From Candidatus Tectomicrobia bacterium (GTDB lineage: Bacteria > UBA8248): 64,000 bases of DNA. A program made the translations under genes and the position numbers. The stretch's first letter is position 1, and the number at the start of each line of letters is the position of its first letter. Positions 32,407 through 40,473 of this stretch are shown piece by piece. The notes beneath the pieces were generated by a model. That model saw nothing but the letters and a program-made list of their open reading frames with translations, ran no database searches and had not been told where the DNA came from. The stretch spans positions 16,905 to 80,904 of the forward strand of contig JACPUR010000014.1 of NCBI GenBank assembly GCA_016192135.1, read 5' to 3'.

Positions 32407-33354
32407 ATGCGGTCATACATCATCCGGCGCCTGCTGCTGCTGATCCCGACCCTGCTCGGGATCACCATGGTGATTTTCCTGGCGATCCAGTCGATCCCGG
32501 GCGACCCAATCGAGGCCTACCTCGGCCAGTACTATGAGGAGGAGCTCGCGGCCTCGCTCCGCAGGCAGTACGGCCTGGACAAGCCCGTCTACGTCCAATA
32601 CGTGCTTTGGCTCGGCCGGCTGGCCCGGGGGGACTGGGGCAAGGAGGTCCTCTCGGGCCTGCCGGTCCTGGAGCAGATACTCGAGCGCCTGCCCATCAGC
32701 CTCGAGCTCATCTTCGGCGCCATGATCGTGGCTCTCATGGTGGCCCTGCCGGCGGGCATCATCTCGGCCACCCGGCCCTACACGGCCAGCGACTACACCG
32801 CCATGACCAGCTCCATGGTGGGCATCTCGGTGCCGGAGTTCTTCGGGGGCATCCTCCTGGTGCTCCTGTTCTCGCTGGGGCTGGGCATCCTGCCTGTCCA
32901 GGGCTACAAGCCCTGGTCGCAGGGGGCCGCCGAGCACGTCACGCACATGGTCCTGCCGGTGCTCACCCTGGGCCTCACCCGGGGCGCGCTGCTCACCCGC
33001 ATGGTGCGCGGCTGCATGCTGGAGGTCGTGGGCCTGGACTACGTCAAGACGGCCCGGGCCAAGGGTTCGCCCGAGTTCCTGGTCATCTGCAAGCACGCCC
33101 TGAAGAACGCCCTCATCCCGGTGGTCACGGTGATGGGGCTCCAGGTCGGCTTCCTGGTGGGCGGCTCCATCGTGGTCGAGACCATCTTCTCCGTGCCCGG
33201 GCTCGGGCAGTACGGCATCAACGCCATCGCCAGCCGGGACTACCCTGCCGTGATGGGCTTCATTCTGGTATCATCGTCCATCTTCGTCCTGGCGAACCTG
33301 ACGGTGGACCTGGTATACGCGTTCCTGGATCCGAGGATTCGTTATGAGAACTGA
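32407..33354 (+). CDS. ABC transporter permease, DppB/OppB type
   Basis: A 315-residue inner-membrane permease. The N-terminal MRSYIIRRLLLLIPTLLGITMVIFL is a textbook DppB start, followed by SIPGDPI and six predicted transmembrane segments. The EAA-type cytoplasmic loop KTARAKGSPEFLVICKHALKNALIPVV (about residues 215-241) docks the ATPase. Ribosome-binding site GGAGGACG. It ends 11 nt inside the second permease gene, so translation is coupled. Confidence 0.93.
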   Translation: MRSYIIRRLLLLIPTLLGITMVIFLAIQSIPGDPIEAYLGQYYEEELAASLRRQYGLDKPVYVQYVLWLGRLARGDWGKEVLSGLPVLEQILERLPISLELIFGAMIVALMVALPAGIISATRPYTASDYTAMTSSMVGISVPEFFGGILLVLLFSLGLGILPVQGYKPWSQGAAEHVTHMVLPVLTLGLTRGALLTRMVRGCMLEVVGLDYVKTARAKGSPEFLVICKHALKNALIPVVTVMGLQVGFLVGGSIVVETIFSVPGLGQYGINAIASRDYPAVMGFILVSSSIFVLANLTVDLVYAFLDPRIRYEN

Positions 33355-34297
33355 ACCCGCCCGCCAGGGCGCCCTGGCCGGGAACGGCCGCGCCGGCGCC
33401 CAGCTCGGGGAGATGGGAGGGCGCCCGGCAGGCCTCCCGGGGCCGGAGGAGCCCGGCTACGAGTCCATGCTGCTGATGATCTGGCGCAACCTGTGCCGGA
33501 GCAAGACCGCCATTGCCGGCCTCGTCGTCGTCGTCGGCCTCGTCCTGACCGCCCTGACGGCCGACTTCATCGCCCCCTACTCCTTCGAGAACCCGGCCGC
33601 GGGCAGCCTGCAACCGCCCTCCCTGAGGCATCCCTTCGGCACCGACCCCCTCGGCCGCGACATCCTGACCCGGGTGATCTACGGCACCCGGGTGGCCCTG
33701 TTCGTGGGCCTGGGCTCCATCAGCCTCGCGGTGCTGTTCGGCATCCCGCTCGGGATCAGCTCGGGCTACTACGGCGGCTGGATCGACCTGCTCGTCATGC
33801 GCCTGATGGACTTGATCCTGGCCTTTCCCACCTTCCTCCTGGCCATCGTGATCATGGTCATCCTGGGCCCCAGCACGAAGAACGTGGTGCTGGCCCTGGC
33901 CATCGTGCGCATCCCCATCTTCGCGCGCGTCATCCGGGGGAGCGTCCTCACCGTGAAAGAGCTCGACTACGTCTCCGGCGCCCGGAGCATCTCCGCCTCC
34001 GACGTCCGGCTCCTCTTCCGGCACATCCTGCCCAACTGCCTCGCCCCCATCATCGTCACGGCCACCGTGTCCATCGCCTTCGCCATCCTGGTGGAGGCCA
34101 ACCTCTCGTTCCTCGGCCTGGGCACCCAGCCCCCGACGCCCTCCTGGGGCTTCGACCTGAAGCAGAACATGACCTCCCTCTCCGAGCGGCCGTTCATCGT
34201 CGTCGCGCCGGGGCTGGCGATCATGTTCACGGTCCTGGGCTTCAACCTCTTCGGCGACGGCCTGCGGGACGCCCTCGACCCCCGCACCCGCAACTGA
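33344..34297 (+). CDS. ABC transporter permease, DppC/OppC type
   Basis: A 317-residue inner-membrane permease. A hydrophilic N-terminus of about 45 residues precedes WRNLCRSKTAIAGLVVVVGLVLTAL. HPFGTDPLGRDILTRVIYGTRVALFVG near residues 96-122 is the DppC hallmark. The EAA loop GARSISASDVRLLFRHILPNCLAPIIV is near 213-239. No DppD/DppF ATPase gene follows. The next gene is an acyl-CoA dehydrogenase, so ATPases must come from elsewhere in the genome. Confidence 0.93.
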   Translation: MRTEPARQGALAGNGRAGAQLGEMGGRPAGLPGPEEPGYESMLLMIWRNLCRSKTAIAGLVVVVGLVLTALTADFIAPYSFENPAAGSLQPPSLRHPFGTDPLGRDILTRVIYGTRVALFVGLGSISLAVLFGIPLGISSGYYGGWIDLLVMRLMDLILAFPTFLLAIVIMVILGPSTKNVVLALAIVRIPIFARVIRGSVLTVKELDYVSGARSISASDVRLLFRHILPNCLAPIIVTATVSIAFAILVEANLSFLGLGTQPPTPSWGFDLKQNMTSLSERPFIVVAPGLAIMFTVLGFNLFGDGLRDALDPRTRN

Positions 34298-34335
34298 GCC
34301 TCGCGGTCCGGCCTCTCCGGACCGGGGAAGCGCGC

Positions 34336-35508
34336 ATGGAATTCCGGCTCACCGAACGCCAGCTCGCGCTCCAGGGGATGGCCCGGGAGTTCGCCCGCAG
34401 GGAGATCCGCCCGGTCGCCCGCGAGCTCGACCGGCGCCCCGACCCCAAGGACCGCAGCCCCGTCGAGGTCCTGGACAAGGCGAGCCGCCTCGGCCTGAGG
34501 ACGCTGGGCCTGGCCGAGGAGTGGGGCGGCGGCGGGGCCGACATGGTGACGCTGTGCATCGTGGGGGAGGAGCTCGGCTGGGGCGACCTCGGCACGAGCG
34601 TCATCCTGGAGCAGGACTGGAAGCTCTCCCGCGTCTTCGAGACCCTGATGACGGAGGAGCAGAAGGGGCGCTTCCTCCGGGCCTTCGCCGGGGACCACCG
34701 CTACCACTTCAGCATCGCCGGCACCGAGCCCGACTCGGGCTCGGACAACCTCATCCCCGTCGACGCCCCGGGCGCCGGGATGCACACCTCCGCCGTCCGC
34801 AAGGGCGCGGGCTGGGTGATCAACGGCATGAAGCACTTCATCTTCAACGCCGGCCTCTCCAAGCTCTACATGGTGAACACCCGCACCGACCCCTCGGCCG
34901 GCATCACCAAGGGGACGACCTTCTTCCTCCTGACCCCGGACATGGAGGGCTTCTCCTACGGCCGCTACCACGACAAGCTGGGCATGCGCCTGGGCCCCAA
35001 CCGCGAGCTCGTCTTCCGCGACCTCCAGGCGCCGGACGGGAACCGCCTGGGCGAGGTGAACGGCGCCTACCAGGCCCGCCGCAAGGTGCGCGGCTCGAAC
35101 ATCGAGGCGGTGGGTCCCTGCCTCGGCGTGGCCCGCGCCGCCTACGAGGACGCCCTGGAGTACGCCCGCAACCGCGTCCAGGGGGGCAGGCCCATCATCG
35201 GGCACCAGGCGGTCGGGTTCCTGCTCTGCGACTGCTTCGTCCAGCTCGAGGCCGCCCGGCGGCTCCTCCACTACGCCGCCTGGACGGCCGAGGACCCCGC
35301 CATCTACGACCCCAAGATGGCCTTCATGACCAAGGCCTACATGGGGGAGACCTGCTTCGACGTGGTCCGCAAGGCGCTCGAGGTCTGGGGCGGCATGGGC
35401 TACATGACCGAGGCCCCCATGGAGAAGTACCTCCGGGACGTGACCGCCTTCCTCCACTCCGAGGCCACGAACCAGGTCATGCGCGTCCGCTCCATGCCGT
35501 TCCTATAA
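34336..35508 (+). CDS. Acyl-CoA dehydrogenase-family protein
   Basis: A 390-residue flavoprotein of the acyl-CoA dehydrogenase fold. LAEEWGGGGADMVTLCIVGEELGWGDLG ends the first helical domain. FSIAGTEPDSGSDNLIP near residues 131-147 is the flavin loop, but differs from the usual TEP-x-AGSD. The C-terminus has EVWGGMGYMTEAPMEKYLRD and FLHSEATNQVMR, where the glutamate corresponds to the catalytic base. Divergence from standard motifs suggests an unusual acyl-CoA or a non-CoA substrate. Gap to the permease is 38 bp. GGGGAAG precedes ATG 34336. Confidence 0.9.
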   Translation: MEFRLTERQLALQGMAREFARREIRPVARELDRRPDPKDRSPVEVLDKASRLGLRTLGLAEEWGGGGADMVTLCIVGEELGWGDLGTSVILEQDWKLSRVFETLMTEEQKGRFLRAFAGDHRYHFSIAGTEPDSGSDNLIPVDAPGAGMHTSAVRKGAGWVINGMKHFIFNAGLSKLYMVNTRTDPSAGITKGTTFFLLTPDMEGFSYGRYHDKLGMRLGPNRELVFRDLQAPDGNRLGEVNGAYQARRKVRGSNIEAVGPCLGVARAAYEDALEYARNRVQGGRPIIGHQAVGFLLCDCFVQLEAARRLLHYAAWTAEDPAIYDPKMAFMTKAYMGETCFDVVRKALEVWGGMGYMTEAPMEKYLRDVTAFLHSEATNQVMRVRSMPFL

Positions 35509-35568
35509 GCCCCTGCCGGCGGCCCCCGCCGGCGCGTCCTTATCCCCGCTCCACCGCGAGAGAAGACC

Positions 35569-36552
35569 ATGCGAGCCATGCGGATCCACGCCTACAGCGA
35601 CACCCTCGGCGAGCCCCTGCGCCTGGACGAGGTCCCCGTCCCCGAGCCGGGGCCGGGCGAGCTCCTCGTCCGGGTGAAGGCCGCCGGGGTGAACCCCATC
35701 GACCTCTCCATCCGCCGGGGGCTGCCGAACTACGTGGCCGGCCTCAGGCTCCCCCACTTGCTGGGGAGCGAGTGCGCGGGCGAAGTGGCGGCCCTGGGCA
35801 AGGGCGTCCAGGGCTTCAAGGAGGGCGACCGGGTGTTCGCCTACTGCCCCAGGCGGGAGGCCTACGCCGACTACACCCTCATGGAGGCGCGCTCCGCCGC
35901 CCGGCTGCCCGGCTCCATCTCCTTCTCCGACGGGGCCGCCCTCCCGGTGGCCTTCCAGACGGCCTGGCACGCCCTCGTCCTCCAGGCCCAGGCCGGGCCC
36001 GGCGAGGCCGTGCTGGTCCAGGGCGGGGCCGGGGGCGTGGGGATCGCCTCCATCCAGCTCGCCCGGGCGCTGGGCTGCCGGGTGCTCACCACCGTCAGCT
36101 CGGAGGAGAAGGCCGCCTTCTGCCGCACCCACGGGGCCCACGAGACCATCAACTACAAGAAAGAGGACTTCGCCGCCCGCTGCCGGGAGCTGACCGGGGG
36201 CCGGGGCGCGGACGTCATCGTGGAGCTGGCCGCCTGCGACAACCTCGACAAGGACCTGGACGCCATCCCGGCCGGGGGCCGGGTCGTCCTGGTGGGGATG
36301 GGGACCGGAAAGGGCCCCATGACCACCTTCCGCGTCTCGGGGGTGATGGGGAAGAACGCCCGCGTCCTCGGCATCGCGGCCCGGAACCTCGAGCCCCACA
36401 TCCCCGAGGTGAACCGCCGCCTGGACGCCCTGTGGGAGAAGAGCGGCTTCCGGGTGCCCGTGGACCAGGAGATGCCCCTCGCGAAGGCGAACGAGTGCCA
36501 CGAGCTCTTGCGGAGCGGGCGCTTCCTGGGCAAGCTGGTCCTCGTCCCCTGA
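35569..36552 (+). CDS. MDR-family quinone oxidoreductase-like reductase
   Basis: A 327-residue zinc-independent medium-chain reductase. GroES-like N-domain: PGPGELLVRVKAAGVNPIDLSIRRG near residues 27-51 (the N-P-x-D signature) and LLGSECAGEVAALGKGV. Nucleotide-binding domain: VLVQGGAGGVGIASIQLARALGCRV near 144-168. Structural-zinc cysteines are absent. NADPH-dependent reduction of an enoyl or quinone-like intermediate is expected. Same operon as the importer and acyl-CoA dehydrogenase. Confidence 0.9.
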   Translation: MRAMRIHAYSDTLGEPLRLDEVPVPEPGPGELLVRVKAAGVNPIDLSIRRGLPNYVAGLRLPHLLGSECAGEVAALGKGVQGFKEGDRVFAYCPRREAYADYTLMEARSAARLPGSISFSDGAALPVAFQTAWHALVLQAQAGPGEAVLVQGGAGGVGIASIQLARALGCRVLTTVSSEEKAAFCRTHGAHETINYKKEDFAARCRELTGGRGADVIVELAACDNLDKDLDAIPAGGRVVLVGMGTGKGPMTTFRVSGVMGKNARVLGIAARNLEPHIPEVNRRLDALWEKSGFRVPVDQEMPLAKANECHELLRSGRFLGKLVLVP

Positions 36553-36578
36553 CCGAATTCATCGAGGAGGAAGGCTTC

Positions 36579-37460
36579 ATGGCCGAACGGCTGGGCTACA
36601 TCGGCTTGGGCAAGATGGGGCTGGCGCTCTCCCGGGCGCTCATTAAGGACGGCCACGCCGTCTCGGGCTACGACACCGACCCCGCGCGCTTGAAGCTCCT
36701 GAAGGAAGCGGGCGGCACCCCCTGCGCCTCGGCCAAGGAGGTGGCCGAGCGCTCCGACGTCACCTTCTCCATCCTCCTCAAGCCCGAGCACATCGAGGGG
36801 AACCTCTTCGGCCCGAACAGCCTCACCGAGGCGAAGAAGAAGGGCCTCATCCACGTCGAGATGAGCACCATGTACCCGAGCTGGCAGGCCGAGCTCGCGA
36901 AGAAGCTCGAGGCCCACGGCGTCGAGATGCTCGACGCCCCCATCTCGGGCTCCCACCCCAAGGTGGACGACCGCACCATCTCCATCATGGTCGGGGGAAA
37001 GCGCGAGGTCTTCGACCGCGTCCATCCCATCCTCAAGCCCCTGGCCTCGGGGGTGGACTACACCGGGCCGAGCGGCACCGGGGCCACCATGAAGGTGGTG
37101 ACAAACCTCTACGTGAATTCTTCCGTCGCCCTCCTGTGCGAGATGATCCTCCTGGGGGAGCGCTGCGGCCTCTCCCACGAGACCATGATGACCTGCCTGC
37201 GCAAGGGCTCGGTCCGGGGCGCCATGCTCGAACAGACCGCCCCCCGCATCATGGGGCGCGACTTCGCCCCGCGCGGCGCCGTCGAGATCTTCGTCAAGGA
37301 CATGGGCATGGCCGTCAAGCTCGCCAAGGAGAAGGGCTTCGACCTCCAGGTGGTGAAGGCGGCCCGCGAGATGTTCCAGCGCGCCGAGGCCGCCGGCTGG
37401 GCCAAGGACGACGCCACCCGGGTGCTGGAGGTGTACGAGGGGAAGGACAGGAAGGGGTAG
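36579..37460 (+). CDS. 3-hydroxyisobutyrate dehydrogenase-like NAD(P) oxidoreductase
   Basis: A 293-residue beta-hydroxyacid dehydrogenase. GYIGLGKMGLALSRALIKDGHAVSGYD at residues 6-32 is the Rossmann motif. FSILLKPEHIEG follows. DAPISGSHPKVDDRTISIMVGG near 122-143 is the substrate motif, with the usual catalytic Lys expected in TMKVVTNLYVNSSVA. It may oxidise a hydroxyacid produced in the same pathway. AGGAGGAAGG precedes the ATG. The stop codon TAG is part of a GTAGGGGCG repeat arm starting at 37457. Confidence 0.9.
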   Translation: MAERLGYIGLGKMGLALSRALIKDGHAVSGYDTDPARLKLLKEAGGTPCASAKEVAERSDVTFSILLKPEHIEGNLFGPNSLTEAKKKGLIHVEMSTMYPSWQAELAKKLEAHGVEMLDAPISGSHPKVDDRTISIMVGGKREVFDRVHPILKPLASGVDYTGPSGTGATMKVVTNLYVNSSVALLCEMILLGERCGLSHETMMTCLRKGSVRGAMLEQTAPRIMGRDFAPRGAVEIFVKDMGMAVKLAKEKGFDLQVVKAAREMFQRAEAAGWAKDDATRVLEVYEGKDRKG

Positions 37461-37536
37461 GGGCGAGGCATGCCTCGCCCAGATCAGGCGGCATGGCAGG
37501 GTTTGGTTGTAGGGGCGGTTCGCGAACCGCCCCTGC
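37457..37536. repeat. Two GTAGGGGC palindromes between genes
   Basis: First copy (37457-37480): arm GTAGGGGCG, core AGGCATGCCT and a truncated right arm; it supplies the TAG stop of the HIBADH-like gene. Second copy (37509-37536): arms GTAGGGGCG and CGCCCCTGC with core GTTCGCGAAC, the core also found at 55288-55315. Confidence 0.8.
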
Positions 37537-37601
37537 GGATGAACGGCACCGAAGGCGAAACGCCGCGATTATCCGATCCCATCCCACAGGAGGCCCATCC
37601 C

Positions 37602-38792
37602 GTGCCGGACGCCCAGGAACGCATCCTCGCCCGCGTGAGCCGCGACTCCGTCGTCGGGATGACCCGCGAGCTGGTGCGCCGGCCGAGCGTGAACCCGCCC
37701 GGGGACTATGCCGCGGTCGCCGACGAGGCCGAGCGGCTGATGCGCGAGGTGGGGCTCGTGGACATCCGGCGCTCGATCGGGGAGCCCGGCCGCCCGAACA
37801 TCGTCGGCCGCCTGCCCGGCGCGGGCGGGGGGCCCGCCTTCTGCCTCTCCTCCCACATGGACGTGGTGGACCCGGGCGACCTCTCGGCCTGGAAGTACCC
37901 TCCCTTCGAGGCCCGGGTGGAGGAGGGCATCCTCTGGGGCCGGGGCACGGCCGACTCCAAGGGCATGCTCGCCGGGATGCTGGAAGCGATCCGCGCCATC
38001 CGCGCCTCCGGTGTCCGGCTCAAGGGGGACCTCTGGTTCGTGGCCGCCGTGGACGACGAGACCGCCGGGCGCTACGGCCTGCGCTACCCCTTCGAGAAGG
38101 GCCTCGTGCCCGCCCGGGCCGCCATCCTGGGCGAGGCCACCAACTTCGACGTCCCCCACGTCTTCAAGGGGCGCATCTGGTTCGAGCTCGACGTCATCGG
38201 CAAGGCCAGCCACGGCGCCTTCCCGGAGGACGGGGTGAACGCCATCGAGAAGGCCGGCGACGTCATCCGGGCGGTGAAGGGCATCGCCCTCCCCGGCCAC
38301 CCGCGCCTCGGGAAGGACACCGTGAGCGTGGGCACCATCCGGGGGGGCAAGGTGGTGAACGTGGGGGCCGAGCTCTGCACCCCCGCCTTCGACATCCGCT
38401 GGTGGCCCCCCCTCACCAGCCGGGACATCCGGGACAAGGTGAAGGAGGCGGCCGAGAGCGCCGCCCGCGCGGGCGGCTTCCGCGTCTCCGATCTCCGGGC
38501 GAGCGAGGAGCGCGACCCCCTGGAGTTCTCCGAGGGCTCCGGCCTCGTCCGCGCCGTGCGCGCCGCCTGCAAGACGGTGCGCGGCAAGGAGGCCGGCCTC
38601 ATCGGCTGGTACTCGAGCGGGGAGATCTTCCACATGCACCGGAACGGCAACATCGAGGCCGGCGCCCTCTTCGGCCCCGGCGAGCCCTGGCAGGCCCACG
38701 CCATCGACGAGCACATCACCCTCCAGGATTTGGAGGACGGGGCCAAGGTCTACGCGCTAATTGCGCTGGAGATGTGCGGGGGGGAGGGGTAG
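37602..38792 (+). CDS. M20-family metallopeptidase/deacylase (ArgE/DapE-like)
   Basis: A 396-residue zinc hydrolase. SSHMDVVDPGD near residues 82-92 (H-x-D), ILWGRGTADSKGMLAGMLEA near 109-128 (bridging Asp) and AAVDDETAGRYG near 148-159 (catalytic Glu in DDET) follow the family order. The dimerisation domain starts around 180 (GKASHGAFPEDGVNAIEKA). The GTG at 37602 is chosen because AGGAGG at 37588-37593 is ideally spaced. Upstream ATGs fall within palindromic repeat DNA. Last gene of the importer/catabolic operon; likely cleaves an N-acyl or amide bond of the imported compound. Confidence 0.88.
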   Translation: MPDAQERILARVSRDSVVGMTRELVRRPSVNPPGDYAAVADEAERLMREVGLVDIRRSIGEPGRPNIVGRLPGAGGGPAFCLSSHMDVVDPGDLSAWKYPPFEARVEEGILWGRGTADSKGMLAGMLEAIRAIRASGVRLKGDLWFVAAVDDETAGRYGLRYPFEKGLVPARAAILGEATNFDVPHVFKGRIWFELDVIGKASHGAFPEDGVNAIEKAGDVIRAVKGIALPGHPRLGKDTVSVGTIRGGKVVNVGAELCTPAFDIRWWPPLTSRDIRDKVKEAAESAARAGGFRVSDLRASEERDPLEFSEGSGLVRAVRAACKTVRGKEAGLIGWYSSGEIFHMHRNGNIEAGALFGPGEPWQAHAIDEHITLQDLEDGAKVYALIALEMCGGEG

Positions 38793-38833
38793 AACTCCGA
38801 GCGACGCAAAACGGCCCGGTTTTTCGGCCCTTT

Positions 38834-39580
38834 CTATGACTGCGTTGGAGGATTTTGGCGAGCTTCAAATTGCTGGCGCGAATTGCGAACTAGGTTGGCA
38901 ACCAAATTTCCCTGAGTGCCAAATATCTGGAATAGCCGGTTGCCAGTAACAAAACTTTGTTCTCGTTGAGCCCATTGATTCAAGGCACCGGTAATTAGCA
39001 TTACATCGGCAGCACTTAAGTCAAGTAATTGGCGAACAAAACGATGATATAGACTTCCTTCCTGATATTCATTTTCTGATGGCAAATCTCCTTGTGCAAA
39101 AAAATTGGCGCACGATGCATAATAATAAACAGCCAAATACATTGAGAGGGCCGATTCCCGTAGAATATTTCTGTCCACTTCATTTTGAAGTAAAGGGACA
39201 TTATGGCCGCGAATAATCTCGCCGGTAACAACTCTATTTGGTTGTTCTGGTTCGATTAGCCCATTTCGCTGTGAAGCGGCTAGCTCTCGCATTAGCGGGC
39301 CTAGCTGGCTCATTATTTCCGCCATGGTTTCTGGTGGTCGCGTTTGTTGCCCTATTATCCCGGTCAGTTCCCTTAATTGCTGTCGAGATATATCTGCCAA
39401 AGTTTTGGTCTGCGATCTAATACCCTCCAAGGCTACGGAGGCCTCACGTTCACCTTTTTGCCCGAAGTAAAAGAAGGCAACGCTTAAAGCAATAGCTACG
39501 ACCCCAAGTAATACTGACACAATACCCGCCACAAGGCCACTGATTGACAACCAATCCAAGGGGATAGTCTGAACAGGCAT
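38834..39580 (-). CDS. Hypothetical single-pass membrane protein
   Basis: A 248-residue protein of no recognised family. One transmembrane helix near residues 14-38 (LVAGIVSVLLGVVAIALSVAF) is followed by a coiled-coil-like linker (GEREASVALEGIRSQTKTLADISRQ) and a soluble helical domain of about 150 residues with aromatic YLAVYYYASCANFF. AGGAGATTACA precedes the ATG. The gene is markedly AT-richer than its neighbours, indicating acquisition. The N-anchor plus coiled-coil layout resembles accessory membrane sensors, but that is only an impression. Confidence 0.7.
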   Translation of the reverse strand: MPVQTIPLDWLSISGLVAGIVSVLLGVVAIALSVAFFYFGQKGEREASVALEGIRSQTKTLADISRQQLRELTGIIGQQTRPPETMAEIMSQLGPLMRELAASQRNGLIEPEQPNRVVTGEIIRGHNVPLLQNEVDRNILRESALSMYLAVYYYASCANFFAQGDLPSENEYQEGSLYHRFVRQLLDLSAADVMLITGALNQWAQREQSFVTGNRLFQIFGTQGNLVANLVRNSRQQFEARQNPPTQS

Positions 39581-39699
39581 TGTAATCTCCTACGATGGGC
39601 GTTAAAAAACGGACTGTATAATTAGCTTAGGGCAAATAGAAAATTGAAGAAATCCCCCTCCCTCTTGCGGGCGCTGGAGCGGGAACTGGGGAGGCCGCA

Positions 39700-40062
39700 A
39701 TGACCCCGAAACTCCACAAGAGCCCGGACAACCTCTTCGCGGACCTGGGAAGGCCCGACGCGGAGGAGGCCTACCTGCGGGCGCGGCTCCTCGGCCAGAT
39801 TCTCGCCGCCGTGGAGCGGATGGGGCTGACGCAGGGGGACCTGGCCCGGCTGCTCGGCATCAAGCAGCCCGAGGCGTCCAACCTCATGCGCGGCAAGCTC
39901 TCGCGCTTCTCGCTGGAGCGGCTCGTGGCGTACCTGCTCGCCCTGGGCGGGGACGTGGAGGTCGCCGTGCGCTGGAAGAAAGGGAGGGCGTGCGGGAAAC
40001 CGGGCGTTCTCCGCTTCGCGGAGCGGCGGGCTAGCCTGTCCGGAAAACTCTCCGACATTTGA
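39700..40062 (+). CDS. XRE-family HTH protein (HigA-type antitoxin-like)
   Basis: A 120-residue protein with a helix-turn-helix at about residues 35-80 (MGLTQGDLARLLGIKQPEASNLMRGKLSRFSLERLVAYLLALGGDV), the arrangement of antitoxins of HigBA and Gp49-type modules. A short reading frame ending LRALERELGRPQ overlaps its ATG and may be the tail of a deleted partner. No complete toxin gene is adjacent. It probably acts as an autoregulatory DNA-binding protein, now orphaned. Confidence 0.75.
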   Translation: MTPKLHKSPDNLFADLGRPDAEEAYLRARLLGQILAAVERMGLTQGDLARLLGIKQPEASNLMRGKLSRFSLERLVAYLLALGGDVEVAVRWKKGRACGKPGVLRFAERRASLSGKLSDI

Positions 40063-40096
40063 CAGTGATTGGTTGGTCTGCCTACCGGATGGAAGG

Positions 40097-40178
40097 TGTC
40101 ATTCCGAGGGAGCGTAGTGACCGAGGAATCTACGGGGGCGGCGACTCACGAAGATTCCTCGCTGCGCTCGGAATGACA
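40097..40178. repeat. GTCATTC...GAATGAC inverted repeat
   Basis: An 82-bp imperfect hairpin from TGTCATTCCGAGGGAGCG to CGCTCGGAATGACA between the XRE gene and tRNA-Thr. Same family as three others in the window. Confidence 0.8.
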
Positions 40179-40229
40179 TCGGAACCGCCAAACTTACCCA
40201 CTACCTAAAAATTTTCCGGGATGATTCCC

Positions 40230-40305
40230 TGGAGCCGACGAGGGGACTCGAACCCCTGACCTGCTGATTACGAATCAGCTGCTCTACCGGCTGAGCTACG
40301 TCGGC
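40230..40305 (-). tRNA. tRNA-Thr (anticodon CGU)
   Basis: A 76-nt cloverleaf on the minus strand. Acceptor stem GCCGACG/CGTCGGC, D-arm with TAGCTCAGCCGGTAGAGC, anticodon stem GCTGA/TCAGC with loop TTCGTAA (anticodon CGT), T-arm GGGG-TTCGAGT-CCCC, discriminator T and encoded CCA. Confidence 0.97.
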
Positions 40306-40328
40306 CCGAGGCGCGCCGCAGGGGGGGA

Positions 40329-40357
40329 ATTGACCACAGGGGCGGAGGGCGCGTCAA
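40329..40357 (-). promoter_or_regulatory. Promoter of tRNA-Thr
   Basis: On the minus strand, TTGACG (40352-40357) and GTCAAT (40329-40334) have a 17-nt spacer. The expected start near 40322 is 17 nt before the mature tRNA. Confidence 0.6.
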
Positions 40358-40473
40358 GGCCCACCCGCCGGTTCCCCCCGCCGCTCCCCGGGACTATCCT
40401 ACGCCAGAACCATGCCCTCATCCCCCGGTCCCGGGCGGGCCGCCCGGGGCCGGAGCCGCCTCGGGAGAACGCG

